Below, one piece after another: positions 7,536 through 17,200 of a stretch of 29,159 nucleotides of DNA. The translations under genes and the position numbers were made by a program. This DNA comes from Thecamonas trahens ATCC 50062 (lineage: Eukaryota; Apusozoa; Apusomonadida; Apusomonadidae), in assembly GCF_000142905.1 (NCBI RefSeq), contig NW_013657631.1, forward strand, positions 257,323 through 286,481. Direction: 5' to 3'. The notes below the pieces were generated by a model. The model made no database searches. It was not told where the DNA came from and was given only the letters and a program-made list of their open reading frames with translations. Position 1 is the stretch's first letter; each line of letters starts with the position of its first letter.

Positions 7536-7987
7536 AGTGAAAGTGTAGAAGAGTGGCGTGGTCGTTGTCGTCGCCGTTGTCGTACTCGCCGTCGGTCACG
7601 TGAGTCACCACGGTGGCGGGAGGTGAGTGACTTTTCGACGAGCGGGATCGTCTCGCGATTGCGGCGGCGCGAGTGGCGCGGGAGGTCGGCGTACTTGCCC
7701 TGCGGCACGACGAGCTCGTCGAGGTGACGGCTCGGGTCCTGTACCCGCTCAAAGAGTTCGGCAAAGTACGAGGGCACGCCGCCAAAGTAGCTGTTGAGGA
7801 ACTCGATGACCTCATCGCCATCGAGAAGCTTGTTGTTGTCGGCGATGGTTTGCTCGTACGCCGAGCGGAGCCAGCACATGCCGTTGACCACCACCGTGGC
7901 GACCGGCCGAGCGGTCACACCGCTGGCTCGACAGCTTGAGATTTCCTCGCATTTACACATCGTGCCAGTTGGCACGGTCAACCGCAT
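7517..7987 (-). CDS. Unrecognised small ORF with strong coding bias, overlapping the BPI gene start
   Basis: 156 aa from the ATG at 7987; an alternative ATG lies at 7960. I do not recognise the family. Residues about 24-125 look like real protein: codons are strongly G/C-ending, as in neighbouring genes, and composition is balanced (for example LLDGDEVIEFLNSYFGG, 54-70). The last 30 residues become Arg-rich with poor composition, and the stop at 7517 lies inside the BPI coding region on the same strand. The true 3' end may therefore be spliced or frameshifted elsewhere. Upstream, an open stretch at about 8005-8135 with a GTACAT donor-like step near 7991 may be a 5' exon. It could also be part of a gene model joined to BPI, but the BPI signal peptide argues against that. 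Confidence 0.5.
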   Translation of the reverse strand: MRLTVPTGTMCKCEEISSCRASGVTARPVATVVVNGMCWLRSAYEQTIADNNKLLDGDEVIEFLNSYFGGVPSYFAELFERVQDPSRHLDELVVPQGKYADLPRHSRRRNRETIPLVEKSLTSRHRGDSRDRRRVRQRRRQRPRHSSTLSLCKRRL

Positions 7988-8256
7988 GTACCTGAGCGCC
8001 GTTCGATGGCTTGCGTACACACGATATCTGTGTCGACGCCATCGGAGCTCTTAGCGAGGTAAGGTGTCACCTGCCTGGCTTCGTCCAGCCAGCCGCGAGT
8101 GGTAGCAACTCGTGGCAGTCGCGGCAGCATTCGATGGCAGAGCAACGACTGACAGCGGCCGGATGGCAAATCGGCTGACGAATGAAAGGCAAGCGGTGGT
8201 GAGGCGTCGGAGAGAGCGACGACGGCCTGGCCAGCGTGGCGCACCCCACTGCGAGC
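7988..8256. other. Divergent promoter region
   Basis: 269 bp between the unrecognised minus-strand ORF and the lactone oxidase ATG. It probably holds both promoters and possibly a small 5' exon of the minus-strand gene. No TATA box or repeat stands out. Confidence 0.4.
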
Positions 8257-9702
8257 ATGTCGGCTACTTGTGGGCCACCTGCCGAGTGCGGTGAGTACAC
8301 GTCATCGACCGAGGTGACCAACTGGGCAGAGTCGTACTCGTCGCCGTTGGCGTATCTGTTTGCGCCGAGGAGTGAGGACGAGGTGGTCGCCATCGTCACT
8401 TGGGCCGCGTCCATGGCCGAGAGCAAGCCGGGCGATGGTGAGCGGAGGAAGCCGCTGGTCAAAGCCTTTGGCGCCATTCACTCGCCCGGACCGCTGCCGC
8501 TGCCGCTGCCCAAGGACGGGGAGGAGGCCCGGGTGCGGATCGGAGTCAACATGGACGGCATCGATCGGGTTCTGGCCTACGATGGGGAGAAGCGGGTGCT
8601 GACGGTCGGCGGAGGGATGCGACTGGAGGCGCTGAATCGAGTGGCGGCGGTGCTGGGACTCGCGCTTCCGGTCCTAGGCTCGATCTCGGAGCAGTCAATT
8701 GCTGGAGCGATTGCGACTGCGACGCACGGGACGGGCGCCGAGTGGGGCTCGATCTCGGCCCAGGTCCGCGGCCTGCGGCTGGTGGACGGGACCGGGCGTG
8801 TGGTGAGTGCAAGCGCTACTGAGGCGCCTGACGTGCTTGCAGCCGGGCGGTGCCACATCGGTGCGCTGGGTATTGTGACTGCGGTCTCGCTCGAGCTGGT
8901 TCCTGCCTTCAAACTCTCGACACAGAGCTCGCTGGTGCCTGCGGCGGATGCGTTTGCGGCGCTCGATGCGCACCGGACCGCGTCGGACCACACCAAGCTT
9001 CTGTGGTACCCACACAGCGACTTGGTCAAGATTGAGTACACCGATCGGGTGTCGGTGGCTGCGGCGAGCGCGCCTGCGGCGTCCAGCTGGTTCCGCAACG
9101 TAGCGATCGGCCACCGTGCGGTCGAGTTTGGGCTCTGGCTCTCGTCGTTTGCGCGGCCGGTGGAGGCGTGGGTGGAGACGATGTTTGTGGAGGGTGTGGT
9201 GAAGCCGCAGCTTGCGCCGGCATCGGCGCCTATTGTGGACGACTCTGTGGCGCTGTTCAACATGGACTGCCTGTTCTCGCAATACGTAACCGAGTGGGCG
9301 GTGCCGCACGCGGCGGCGCGCGGAGTGCTTGAGCAGCTGCGGGAGCTTGTGCGTGGGGCGTCGTTTGCGGTCCACTTTCCGATTGAGATTAGGTTTGTGG
9401 CTCGCGACGACGAGTCGTGGCTCTCGCCGGCGTACGGCGAGGGCGTGACGTACATCGGGATCATTGTGTACCGGCCATACGGGCGCGACATTGCGCGGTC
9501 CCAGTACTGGGCAGCGTACGAGAGAATCATGCTCGCGGCTGGCGGGCGGCCACACTGGGCCAAGGCGCATCCGCTAACAGCGGCGACGCTGCGGGCGCAG
9601 TATCCCCAGCTGAACGCGTTTGAGGCGGTCCGGGCCGAGCTCGATCCACACGGCCTGTTTACGAATGCTGCGCTTGCGCAGGTCTTGCCGTCGCGGCTGT
9701 AA
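8257..9702 (+). CDS. FAD-dependent aldonolactone oxidase (L-gulonolactone/D-arabinonolactone oxidase family)
   Basis: 481-aa VAO-type flavoprotein that oxidises a sugar 1,4-lactone, the final step of ascorbate or an ascorbate analogue. The first in-frame ATG is at 8257. The family start TNWAESYSSP (21-30) and a PCMH-type FAD domain follow. GAIHSPGPL (72-80) carries the His (His75) that is the site of covalent FAD attachment in animal gulonolactone oxidase and fungal ALO. GSISEQSIAGAIATATHGTG matches the conserved FAD-binding stretch. The C-terminal ALO domain ends with PHWAKAHPL (432-440), whose HWxK motif is the family signature. The retained flavinylation His distinguishes it from plant galactonolactone dehydrogenase. 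Whether gulono-, galactono- or arabinonolactone is preferred cannot be read from sequence. No signal peptide or clear transmembrane helix at the N-terminus. It converges on the thiolase with 17 bp between stops. Confidence 0.92.
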   Translation: MSATCGPPAECGEYTSSTEVTNWAESYSSPLAYLFAPRSEDEVVAIVTWAASMAESKPGDGERRKPLVKAFGAIHSPGPLPLPLPKDGEEARVRIGVNMDGIDRVLAYDGEKRVLTVGGGMRLEALNRVAAVLGLALPVLGSISEQSIAGAIATATHGTGAEWGSISAQVRGLRLVDGTGRVVSASATEAPDVLAAGRCHIGALGIVTAVSLELVPAFKLSTQSSLVPAADAFAALDAHRTASDHTKLLWYPHSDLVKIEYTDRVSVAAASAPAASSWFRNVAIGHRAVEFGLWLSSFARPVEAWVETMFVEGVVKPQLAPASAPIVDDSVALFNMDCLFSQYVTEWAVPHAAARGVLEQLRELVRGASFAVHFPIEIRFVARDDESWLSPAYGEGVTYIGIIVYRPYGRDIARSQYWAAYERIMLAAGGRPHWAKAHPLTAATLRAQYPQLNAFEAVRAELDPHGLFTNAALAQVLPSRL

Positions 9703-9719
9703 ACACAAGCGAGGCGAGG

Positions 9720-11051
9720 CTAGAGCTTGGAGGAGGTGACGCGCTCAATGATGGTGCAAGTTGCCTGGCCATGGCCGATGCACATGACGACGAGGGCGTA
9801 GCGACCGGCGATGCGCTCGAGCTCGTGCACTGCCTTGGTGAGGAGGACGCAGCCCGTGGCGCCCAGCGGGTGGCCATGTGCGATGGAGCCGCCGTTGGGG
9901 TTGACACGGGCGAGGCCGTCGCGCGGGGCAAGGGCCTTGCGCCAGGCGAGAACAACCGAGGCGAATGCCTCGTTAATCTCAATGACGTCGATGTCTTCGA
10001 TGGTGAGGCCGGCGGCCTTGAGCGCCTTGCGGGTGGCCGGGATGACGCCGTCGAGCATGAGCACCGGGTCGGAGCCGACAACGACGCGGGTGACGACACG
10101 GGCGCGCTTGCGAAGACCGAGCGCATCTGCGGCTGGGCCCGAGGCGAAGAGAACAGCGGCTGCGCCGTCGGAGACCTGCGAGGCGTTGCCAGCGGTGACG
10201 ACACCGTCGGCCTTGAAGATGGTGCGGAGCTGAGCCATCTTGGTGCGGTCAATACTGGCGCGCACGCCCTCATCGCGGGAAAAGACAGACTCGCGACCAT
10301 CTGCATCGGTGACGGTGATGGGGAAGGTCTGTGCGTTGAAATGACCGGCGGCGATGGCAGCCGAGGCGCGGGCGTGCGACATCTCGGCGAGATCGTCACA
10401 TTCAGCACGAGAGACGTCGACTTTTCGGCAACCAGCTCAGCAGACTGGCCCTGGTGCACGAGCTGGTGTGGGAAGCCGTCAGCGACGAGCTCGCTGAGAC
10501 CATCCATGGAGACGTCGGAGCCCATCTTTTCGACCGACATCATCTCGACGCCAGAGGCGACGACAACGTCCATGTCGCCGGATGCGATGGCCTGGGCGGC
10601 AAAATGGGCGGCCTGCTGTGACGAGCCGCACATGCGGTTGATCTGGACTCCCGGGACCGAGACCGGAAAGCCGGCCTTGAGCAAAGCGAGGCGAGGCACG
10701 TTTGCGCCCTGCTTGCCCTTGGGCGTCACCACGCCGCCGATCACGTCCTCGATATGTTCGGGCGAGACGTTGGCGCGGGAGACGAGTTCGGCGAGCGTCT
10801 GCGCCAGCAACGAGACGGGATGCATGTTGTGGAGGGCACCATTAGCCTTGCCTGTTGCCAGTCGTAGCATCAGTTCAGTCGCCGTGAGCCATCGGGTATT
10901 GCGCCACATGTCAGTTCAGTCCGCCAGGTCACCCCACGCGCATGAGTCACCACACCGCCTCCCCCCCCCCATCACCACCCGACGTACCACGGGCAATAGG
11001 CGTGCGCACAGCTTCGACAATGTACACGTCGCGTCCAGCAGTTGCAGCCAT
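9720..11051 (-). CDS. Acetyl-CoA C-acyltransferase (thiolase), two exons, apparent 1-nt frameshift, PTS1
   Basis: Thiolase that cleaves 3-ketoacyl-CoA or condenses acetyl-CoA, about 398 aa when spliced and read across one shift. Exon 1 is 11051-10988 and encodes the N-terminus with YIVEAVRTPIAR; exon 2 is 10851-9720. The join gives RTPIARGKANGALHNMHPV, a seamless family match. Catalytic features are Cys96 in NRMCGSSQQ, INEAFA, the His in GGSIAHGHPLGATG, and the second Cys in VMCIGHGQA. The frame breaks after residue 165 (ELVAEK) at the A4 run (+ strand TTTT 10422-10425). One extra base restores the expected bridge DVSRAECDDLAE to MSHARAS. The C-terminus is SSKL, a textbook peroxisomal PTS1 tripeptide (SKL), so peroxisomal beta-oxidation is likely. 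It could be a pseudogene, but everything else is intact. Confidence 0.9.
10422..10425 (-). other. Frameshift site in thiolase (short A homopolymer)
   Basis: On the coding strand the sequence is GCCGAAAAGTCGACG. Upstream codons read AEK in frame; downstream the conserved thiolase frame is shifted by one. Exon lengths sum to a whole number of codons (399 with stop) only if one base is added. Lengthening the A4 run by one mends the frame. Confidence 0.85.
10852..10987 (-). other. Spliceosomal intron in thiolase (136 nt)
   Basis: The donor is CCCGTG/GTACGT and the acceptor is GGCAACAG/GCAAGG on the minus strand. Removing it joins the N-terminal beta strand to the main thiolase exon without gap or insertion. 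The intron holds a poly-G run (poly-C on + at 10961-10970) and two CTGA[AC] steps that could be branch points. It is the only intron I can delimit fully in this window. Confidence 0.85.
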
Positions 11052-11169
11052 GTCTGGTAGTGATGAGCCAGGTGTTAGACGACTGCCGCGGCGGTCGCCT
11101 GCCACGTCGCACTGCAGCGGCAAGGCTCGCTTCGTCAAAAGGCCGATTGTTTGAGAGATGGACAGAATG

Positions 11170-13506
11170 CTACGGTTGGGCGAGGAGGTAGGTCTTGAGG
11201 GCGGGGAAGATCGGCGAGCCGAGGCCGGTGGCCGCATCCCATCCCTCGGCGGCGGGGTAGCCCCAGGCGGAGCAGCCGATCCAGAGCGATCCGGGCTGCG
11301 AGTCGAGGTTGCACGTCTGGTCGTAGTACATGGCGGTGGTGACCTGGCGGCAGTGGTTGGAGCCCTGAGTGATGTCCGAGAAGGTGCCGATGGGCGCGGC
11401 GTAGAGGTACGGGTTGAGGAAGCCGATGGACGACTTGCCGGCGGCGTACCGCGCGTCGTTGATGAGCGAAATGAGGCCGGCAAACGACGGTGATGACGCT
11501 GACGTGCCGTCGATGCCCGGCATGACCGAGCATGAGCCACTGTCAAACGCGCTGATCTCAAAGTTGTGGCCCATAAAGGCGACGTCCGGCGCCCCGCGTC
11601 CGCCCTGTGCAAAGACTGCAGCCGGCGGCAGCGCCGCCGCGTTCGCCGACAGGTACCCAGCCGCGGCCTTGGCCTGCCAGGTCGGGACCGGGTGGAACTG
11701 CGAGAAGAAGCCGGCCGAGGTGATGGCGGCGCCGGTCTCCGAAGAGCAAGTCACTTCGGTGTTCGGGCCAGTGCACTCGGGCTCGCCCGGGCAGGTGAGC
11801 ATGGTCGCGCCGACCGCGGTCACGTACGGCGACGCGGCCGGGTACTGCGACTGCAGCGAGGCGTCGACTCCGAGGCCGGGGTTGACCGGCTTGCCGTACT
11901 CGTACGCGCCAATGGTGCACGTGATTCCGTTTGCCTGCCATGTCTTGGTCGGGAACTGCGAGGTTGAGCAGTTGGACGAGACCGTCGGCTGGGCGGCGGT
12001 ACAGTCCGGGCCAAAGATTGAGGTCATCTCGAGCGAGCAGCCTGCCTCGGCCACAAAGGTGCCAGAGGTAAACTCGGAGATGGCGGTCGGGCAGACTTCG
12101 AGGACGATCTGGCAGATGAAGCCGCGACCCATGCCGCCGACAGGGATGGCACATGTAAATGACTCGGTCGAGCCCGAGTCCGACGGCGCCGACGCGGTGA
12201 CCGACAGCTGGTTGACGACGCCGTCAGCGTAGCCGGTCTGGTACGGCAGGTTCGACGAGTCGCCGGCAGCGCCGTCGTCGCCGGTCGCAACCATGACAGT
12301 CCACCCGCGGACGCCAAACTTGACAAACTCGGCATCGACGGCGGCAATGTACTTGGCCGAGTCGTAGCCAAACGACGGGCAGTACTGGGTGATGTTCGCC
12401 AGGTCGGCATCGCACTGCCACACCTCGGGCAGGCCGTACGAGAGTGAGAAGACCTGCGGCGTCGACGAGCTGGGTCCGTCCTGTCCAGTCACCTCGTACA
12501 CCCAGTTGAGCATCCACTCTTGCTGGTGCTGCTCGTCAATGTCCGAGTTCCACACCCAGGTCTCGATCCCGGCCCCAATCGACGTCATGTAGTCGACGTC
12601 GAGGTCGGCCTCCAGCTGGCCGGCTGCGCACGTCTCATTGGGTGCAATGCCCCAGCAGTTGTAGCCCTTGGACTGCGCAATCTTGCCGTACGTCGCGTTG
12701 TCAAAGGTCTCGACAAACTGAGCTAGGCACTCGGGGTTGTAGAACGAGCCAAACGAGCCGATGCACTGCTTAGCCATTGTCGCCACCGGTGTGTAGTCGA
12801 TGCCATAGAAGTCGCGCAGCAGCGCAGGCGTCACCTGCGTGTATCGGCCCTTGTACTGCGACTTGCTGCCGCTCGTTGCGACTGTGTCCGCCCCGGTCGT
12901 CGCCTTCTGGCCCGCCCGCTGCGGATGCGAAAAATGGAAGACCTCAGCGAGGCCCGAGACAAGGGCCACGTGCGGCGCAAGCGCCGCAGGCACATGCGCC
13001 GACGATGTGATCGCCAGCTGCGTCGGCGCCGCCTCACCGAGCGCCTTCTTGTCCGCCACCGACATCCAAACGCCCATCTTGGTCCGGAACATCCGCTCGA
13101 CGGTACTCACCGAAGCCGTGATTTTGAGCGTGTCCGAGCGGACCTCGACGGCGACCGGGAACTCGGCGAGCCAGGCCATGACGGCCTCGGCGGCACCGGC
13201 CCGAGCCGCAAACAGCGCCTCGGTGGCCTCAAAGTCGAGATGCTGGCCAGCACGCGGCGAGCCAGGGCTCGACACCGCCAGCAGCTCTGCCTCCAGCTCC
13301 TCCATGGTTTTTTCACGCACTAAATGCACGCGGAACGTGACCCGAGTCTCGCCACCGGCATCGCCTACAAGCACAAAGCCCAGCGGAGCGACCTCCCGCT
13401 TGGCCACCGCCACCCTGTCGCCGTTGTACCCCGTCGTCGTCGTCGCCATGCACATACCCACCAAGCAGATCAGGCCCAGAAGACCAAGCCCAATACCCTT
13501 GTTCAT
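11170..13506 (-). CDS. Sedolisin (S53) serine-carboxyl protease, TPP1-like, with Cys-rich insertion
   Basis: 778-aa secreted or lysosomal acid protease of the sedolisin/tripeptidyl-peptidase I family. The N-terminal signal peptide core is LGLLGLICLVGMCM (7-20), followed by a Pro-kumamolisin-type activation prodomain (about 35-215). The catalytic triad is visible: Glu299 and Asp303 in LEADLDVDYM, and Ser669 in DGTSASSP. The oxyanion Asp is Asp410 in ATGDDGAAGD. The Ca2+ site residues are in FSDITQGSN and GWDAATGLGSP near the C-terminus. Human TPP1 is 563 aa. Much of the extra length is a roughly 120-130-residue insertion (about 430-555) with at least seven Cys between the oxyanion Asp and YPAASPYVTAVGAT. 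No stop or splice-like interruption occurs in it. Single exon, 118 bp upstream of the thiolase start on the same strand. Expected role: protein digestion in acidic vacuoles. Confidence 0.95.
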   Translation of the reverse strand: MNKGIGLGLLGLICLVGMCMATTTTGYNGDRVAVAKREVAPLGFVLVGDAGGETRVTFRVHLVREKTMEELEAELLAVSSPGSPRAGQHLDFEATEALFAARAGAAEAVMAWLAEFPVAVEVRSDTLKITASVSTVERMFRTKMGVWMSVADKKALGEAAPTQLAITSSAHVPAALAPHVALVSGLAEVFHFSHPQRAGQKATTGADTVATSGSKSQYKGRYTQVTPALLRDFYGIDYTPVATMAKQCIGSFGSFYNPECLAQFVETFDNATYGKIAQSKGYNCWGIAPNETCAAGQLEADLDVDYMTSIGAGIETWVWNSDIDEQHQQEWMLNWVYEVTGQDGPSSSTPQVFSLSYGLPEVWQCDADLANITQYCPSFGYDSAKYIAAVDAEFVKFGVRGWTVMVATGDDGAAGDSSNLPYQTGYADGVVNQLSVTASAPSDSGSTESFTCAIPVGGMGRGFICQIVLEVCPTAISEFTSGTFVAEAGCSLEMTSIFGPDCTAAQPTVSSNCSTSQFPTKTWQANGITCTIGAYEYGKPVNPGLGVDASLQSQYPAASPYVTAVGATMLTCPGEPECTGPNTEVTCSSETGAAITSAGFFSQFHPVPTWQAKAAAGYLSANAAALPPAAVFAQGGRGAPDVAFMGHNFEISAFDSGSCSVMPGIDGTSASSPSFAGLISLINDARYAAGKSSIGFLNPYLYAAPIGTFSDITQGSNHCRQVTTAMYYDQTCNLDSQPGSLWIGCSAWGYPAAEGWDAATGLGSPIFPALKTYLLAQP

Positions 13507-14272
13507 AGTATACCTTGTCGAAGAGGTCTGTCTGTCCAGGAATGGTCCTCTGCACGGGGCATGCTCACTCGCTTGTGCTGGTGGCTGCAGCGAGCGGGGG
13601 GAGGGGTGAGTGGTGAAAGCGCCGTCGCATGACTAATGATGTCTTTCTTTGGGTTTGAGGGGGGGGGCAAGCAAAGAATGTGTGGGTCATGCGGTCACAG
13701 GTCCTCCCTCTCCCTGCGCCTCCTCCCCCTTCCCCCCTCCACCGCGTCGCGTGTCGTGGCTAGCCTTGGCCTGTTGCCATTTCCTGCCCATTGACCAGCT
13801 CCAACTCCACCCTCACCACCTGCACCTCACTTCCACTCTCTTTCTACATCACATCCGTACGTTGTGGAGCCATTCTGCGGTTGTCTTTGTTTTCCTTGCG
13901 CCCACTGTTGGTGGCTGTACCGACGGGTGGCGGTGGTGTCGATGGCCGCCTCTCGTGCTGCCGGCCCCGCCTGGCACGGTGGACGACAACGCTGGCTACT
14001 GCGTCGAGCAGGGACATGCTGGTGCACCATGGCCACGGGCATGTTTGCGGGGATATGCACTAGCCAGGATTGTGTATTTGGTTGATGTTGGCCGCGCGAG
14101 CTGGCATCTGGCGAGCTCTGCACGAGGGCTGGGCTTGGGAGTGGAGGCTGGCGGGGCTAATTTTTGGCTACCGGCGTGGCAGGAAGCTGACCTGGTGGCT
14201 CCTGCGGACAAGCCGTGTCATCGGGTGCGACTTACCGAGTTGGAGTTGGGGGACGACGATAGGTGGAGAGGC
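13507..14272. other. Divergent intergenic region between protease and myosin 1
   Basis: 766 bp between the protease ATG (minus) and the myosin 1 ATG (plus). A G9 run at 13659-13667 lies about 155 bp upstream of the protease start, where it is a C tract on the protease coding strand. A C-rich stretch at 13704-13742 faces the myosin. The myosin frame stays open through the region from 13649, but there is no in-frame ATG before 14273 and the translation (Cys/Trp/His-rich) does not look like protein. I therefore read it as promoter and 5' leader. Confidence 0.55.
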
Positions 14273-17200
14273 ATGGCGGCTGTATCGGCGTCGTCATCGA
14301 CGGGGCCTGGACTCGATCCGGAGCATGACCCGAGCCTGTGGCAGGAGCTGACAACCGAGGACGGGCTGGTGTACTACTACAATGCTGGGCTTGACATTAC
14401 CCAAGAGGACAAGCCGGCGTGCTTGCGGACCGATGGCGACGAGGCGTTTGATGGCGCGTGGGCATGGGTGCCTGATGAGCAGGAAGGCTACGTCGCCGGG
14501 CGGGTTATCGAGACCAATGCTAACGACGAGCCGGCGGTCATCGAGCTCATCGACGGCGGTACTCGCCGTGTACCCAAGAAGGACCAGGGCTCGACATTTA
14601 CCCTCTCACCGGGCTCGCTCCGCAAGAACCGTGACGACCTTGTGCAGATGGGCGAGATCGACGAGGGCATCATTCTCCACAACCTCAAGAAGCGGTTCAT
14701 GGAGGATACCATTTACACCAACATCGGGCCGATTCTCATCATCGTCAACCCGTACCGGTGGATGAAGCTCTACACCGAAGAGATCATGGAGAAGGTTCGC
14801 AACCGCGGCATCCAGATGCTCAAGCCGCACATCTTCAACATTGCCGACGACGCTTTCCGGCAGTTGTCGGAGAAGATGGCGTCGGGCGAGAATCCGAATC
14901 AGTCGATCCTCATTTCAGGCGAGTCGGGTGCCGGCAAGACCGAGGCGACCAAGCAGGCGCTCAAGTACCTTGCGCACTGCGCCGGGTCGGGCGAGACCTC
15001 GGGCGTGGAGCAGAAGCTGCTTGCGGCGAACCCGCTGCTGGAGGCGTTTGGCAACGCGGCGACGCTGCGGAACCACAACTCGTCGCGGTTTGGCAAGTGG
15101 ATGGAGGTGTTTTTTGACTCACGGCGGCGGATTGTGGGCGCCAAGATCAACAACTACCTGCTGGAAAAGTCGCGTGTCTCGCACCAGATCGGCGGCGAGC
15201 GCAACTTCCACATTTTCTACCAGCTCTGCCAGGCGCGCGAGATTGCGGAGATGTACTCGCTGGGGCGGGCAGAGGAGTATGCGTTTGTGCGCGGGCGGAC
15301 GGTCATCGACGACGCGCACTTTTCAGATGCCAAGGACTTTGCCGAGGTGCTGGAGGCGATGGACATGTTCAACATCAAGGAGGGTGCGGACCGGCAGTCG
15401 ATTTTCCGGTTGGTGGCGGGTATTCTCCACTTTGGCAACCTTGAGTTTGCTCGCGATGACTCGGGCGAGGGCTCGCGCATTCGCAACCCCGAAACGCTCG
15501 CGGTCGCAGCCAGCATGTTCTGTGTGCCAGAGGCTGCGCTCGAGCGTGCGGTCTTGTTCCGGACGCTGACGTTCAAGCGGCAGGATGACGTCATTGTGCC
15601 GCTTACGCCAGAGCAGGCAGCCGACAACCGCAACGCACTGGCACGAACGCTGTACAACTCGATGTTCAACTGGCTGGTGGTGCGGGTCAACCAGGTGCTT
15701 GCGCCCAAGGGCGGAGTCGGCGGCCTCAACCTCATCGGGATCCTGGACATTTTCGGGTTTGAGATTTTCCAGAACAACTCGTTCGAGCAGCTCTGCATCA
15801 ACTACGCTAACGAGAAGCTGCAGCAGCACTTTAACCAGCACACGTTCAAGATGGAGCAGCAGCTGTACATGGACGAGGGCATCAACTTTGAGGAAGTCAA
15901 GTTTGTGGACAACCAGCCGTGCCTGGACCTGCTCGAGCGTAAGCCGCACGGCATCCTCATCATGCTTGACGAGGAGCTGCTCGCGCCGTCGGGTTCTGAC
16001 GATCGGTTCCTAGACAAGCTCAACTCACGGCACTCGAAGAAGACGGAGCGGTTCTCGATGGCGTTCCGGACGCCCAACACGTTCAACGTGGAGCACTACG
16101 CTGGACAGGTGACGTACGACGTGCGCGGGTTTCTGGAGAAGAACAAGGACACGATTGAGAAGGATCTGCTGACGCTTGTGCACGCGTCGACAGACCAGTT
16201 CATCCAGCACTTGTTTGAGTCTGTGGGCGCCGACTCCAAGTCGCGAAAGCAGAGTACGGCGTTCCAGTTCCGGACGCAGCTCGGGTCGCTGATGAAAGAG
16301 CTTCAGGCGACGACGCCGCATTATGTGCGGTGCATCAAGCCGAACTCGGTGTTCAAGCCGCGGATCTGGAGCGGGCGCGACTCGCTGCTCCAGCTGCGGT
16401 ACTCGGGAGTGTTTGAGGCTGTCCGCATCCGGCAGACCGGGTTCCCGTTCCGGTACAGCCACGCCGAGTTTATCCGGCGGTACGGGGTGTTCAACTCGTG
16501 GGCGCGCAAGTCGAGCGAGGCTGCGACGTGCAAGGACATTCTGGAGAGCGTGCGCGGCGACTTTTCCGAGGTGCAGATCGGACGGACGCGCGTGCTGTAC
16601 CGGGCCAAGATGCACCGTGCGCTCGAGGTGCGACTGTCGATCATTCTGCATCGGATGGCGACCAAGGCGCAGGCCGCGTTCCGTGGATTCCGGGCACGCA
16701 AGCTGTTTGCGCAGATGAAGAAGGTGGACGCGGCGATGCGTGCGGCGATGGCAACGCTGGACGTGGACACGCTCCGTGCAGCGATTTCCGAAGCACGTGC
16801 GATGTGGTTCCAACTCGGGGTGACAGACGAGGCGGAGCGGCTGTGCGCGCGGCTTGAGGAGGAGCGCGGGCTGAACGCGGCGATGGAGCGGCTGCGGACT
16901 GCTGGTGACCCAGAGGGCAACTACGAGGAGATTTTCCGGGTCATCTCGCGGGCCGAGGAGCTTGGGGTGGTCAACCCAGACATTGCGGTTCTGCGCGAGT
17001 CGATCCGGTCGATCCACGAGCGCAAGCAGGCGGTGAAGGACCTGGAAGAGGGCGCACGTGAGTTTGACAAGAAGCGGCTCGAGGCCGGGCTGGAGGCTGT
17101 TTCACGGCTCGGCATCTCGTGCGCCGGCGCGGTAGCGACGGCACAGCGCGTGCTGGACCTCATCCTCTCTGAGGAGTCGCTGGTCTCGCGGTGCTCGGCC

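Noticed and set aside
7517-8020. Extra 5' exon of the BPI gene
   Set aside because: The BPI ATG at 7535 is followed directly by a good signal peptide, so no upstream coding exon is needed.
9720-10382. Stand-alone C-terminal thiolase gene starting at the ATG at 10382
   Set aside because: It would lack the nucleophile Cys, and the upstream frame supplies exactly the missing N-terminal half.
13649-14272. A 208-residue N-terminal extension of myosin 1
   Set aside because: The frame is open but has no in-frame ATG before 14273. Its translation is Trp/Cys/His-rich and unlike protein, and myosin 2 starts at the equivalent place near the WW-like domain.
15217-15949. Long antisense ORFs opposite the myosin motors (also 23616-24809 and others)
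   Set aside because: High GC and third-position G/C make antisense frames open by chance; their compositions are Arg/Ser/His-rich and they duplicate only because the motor does.
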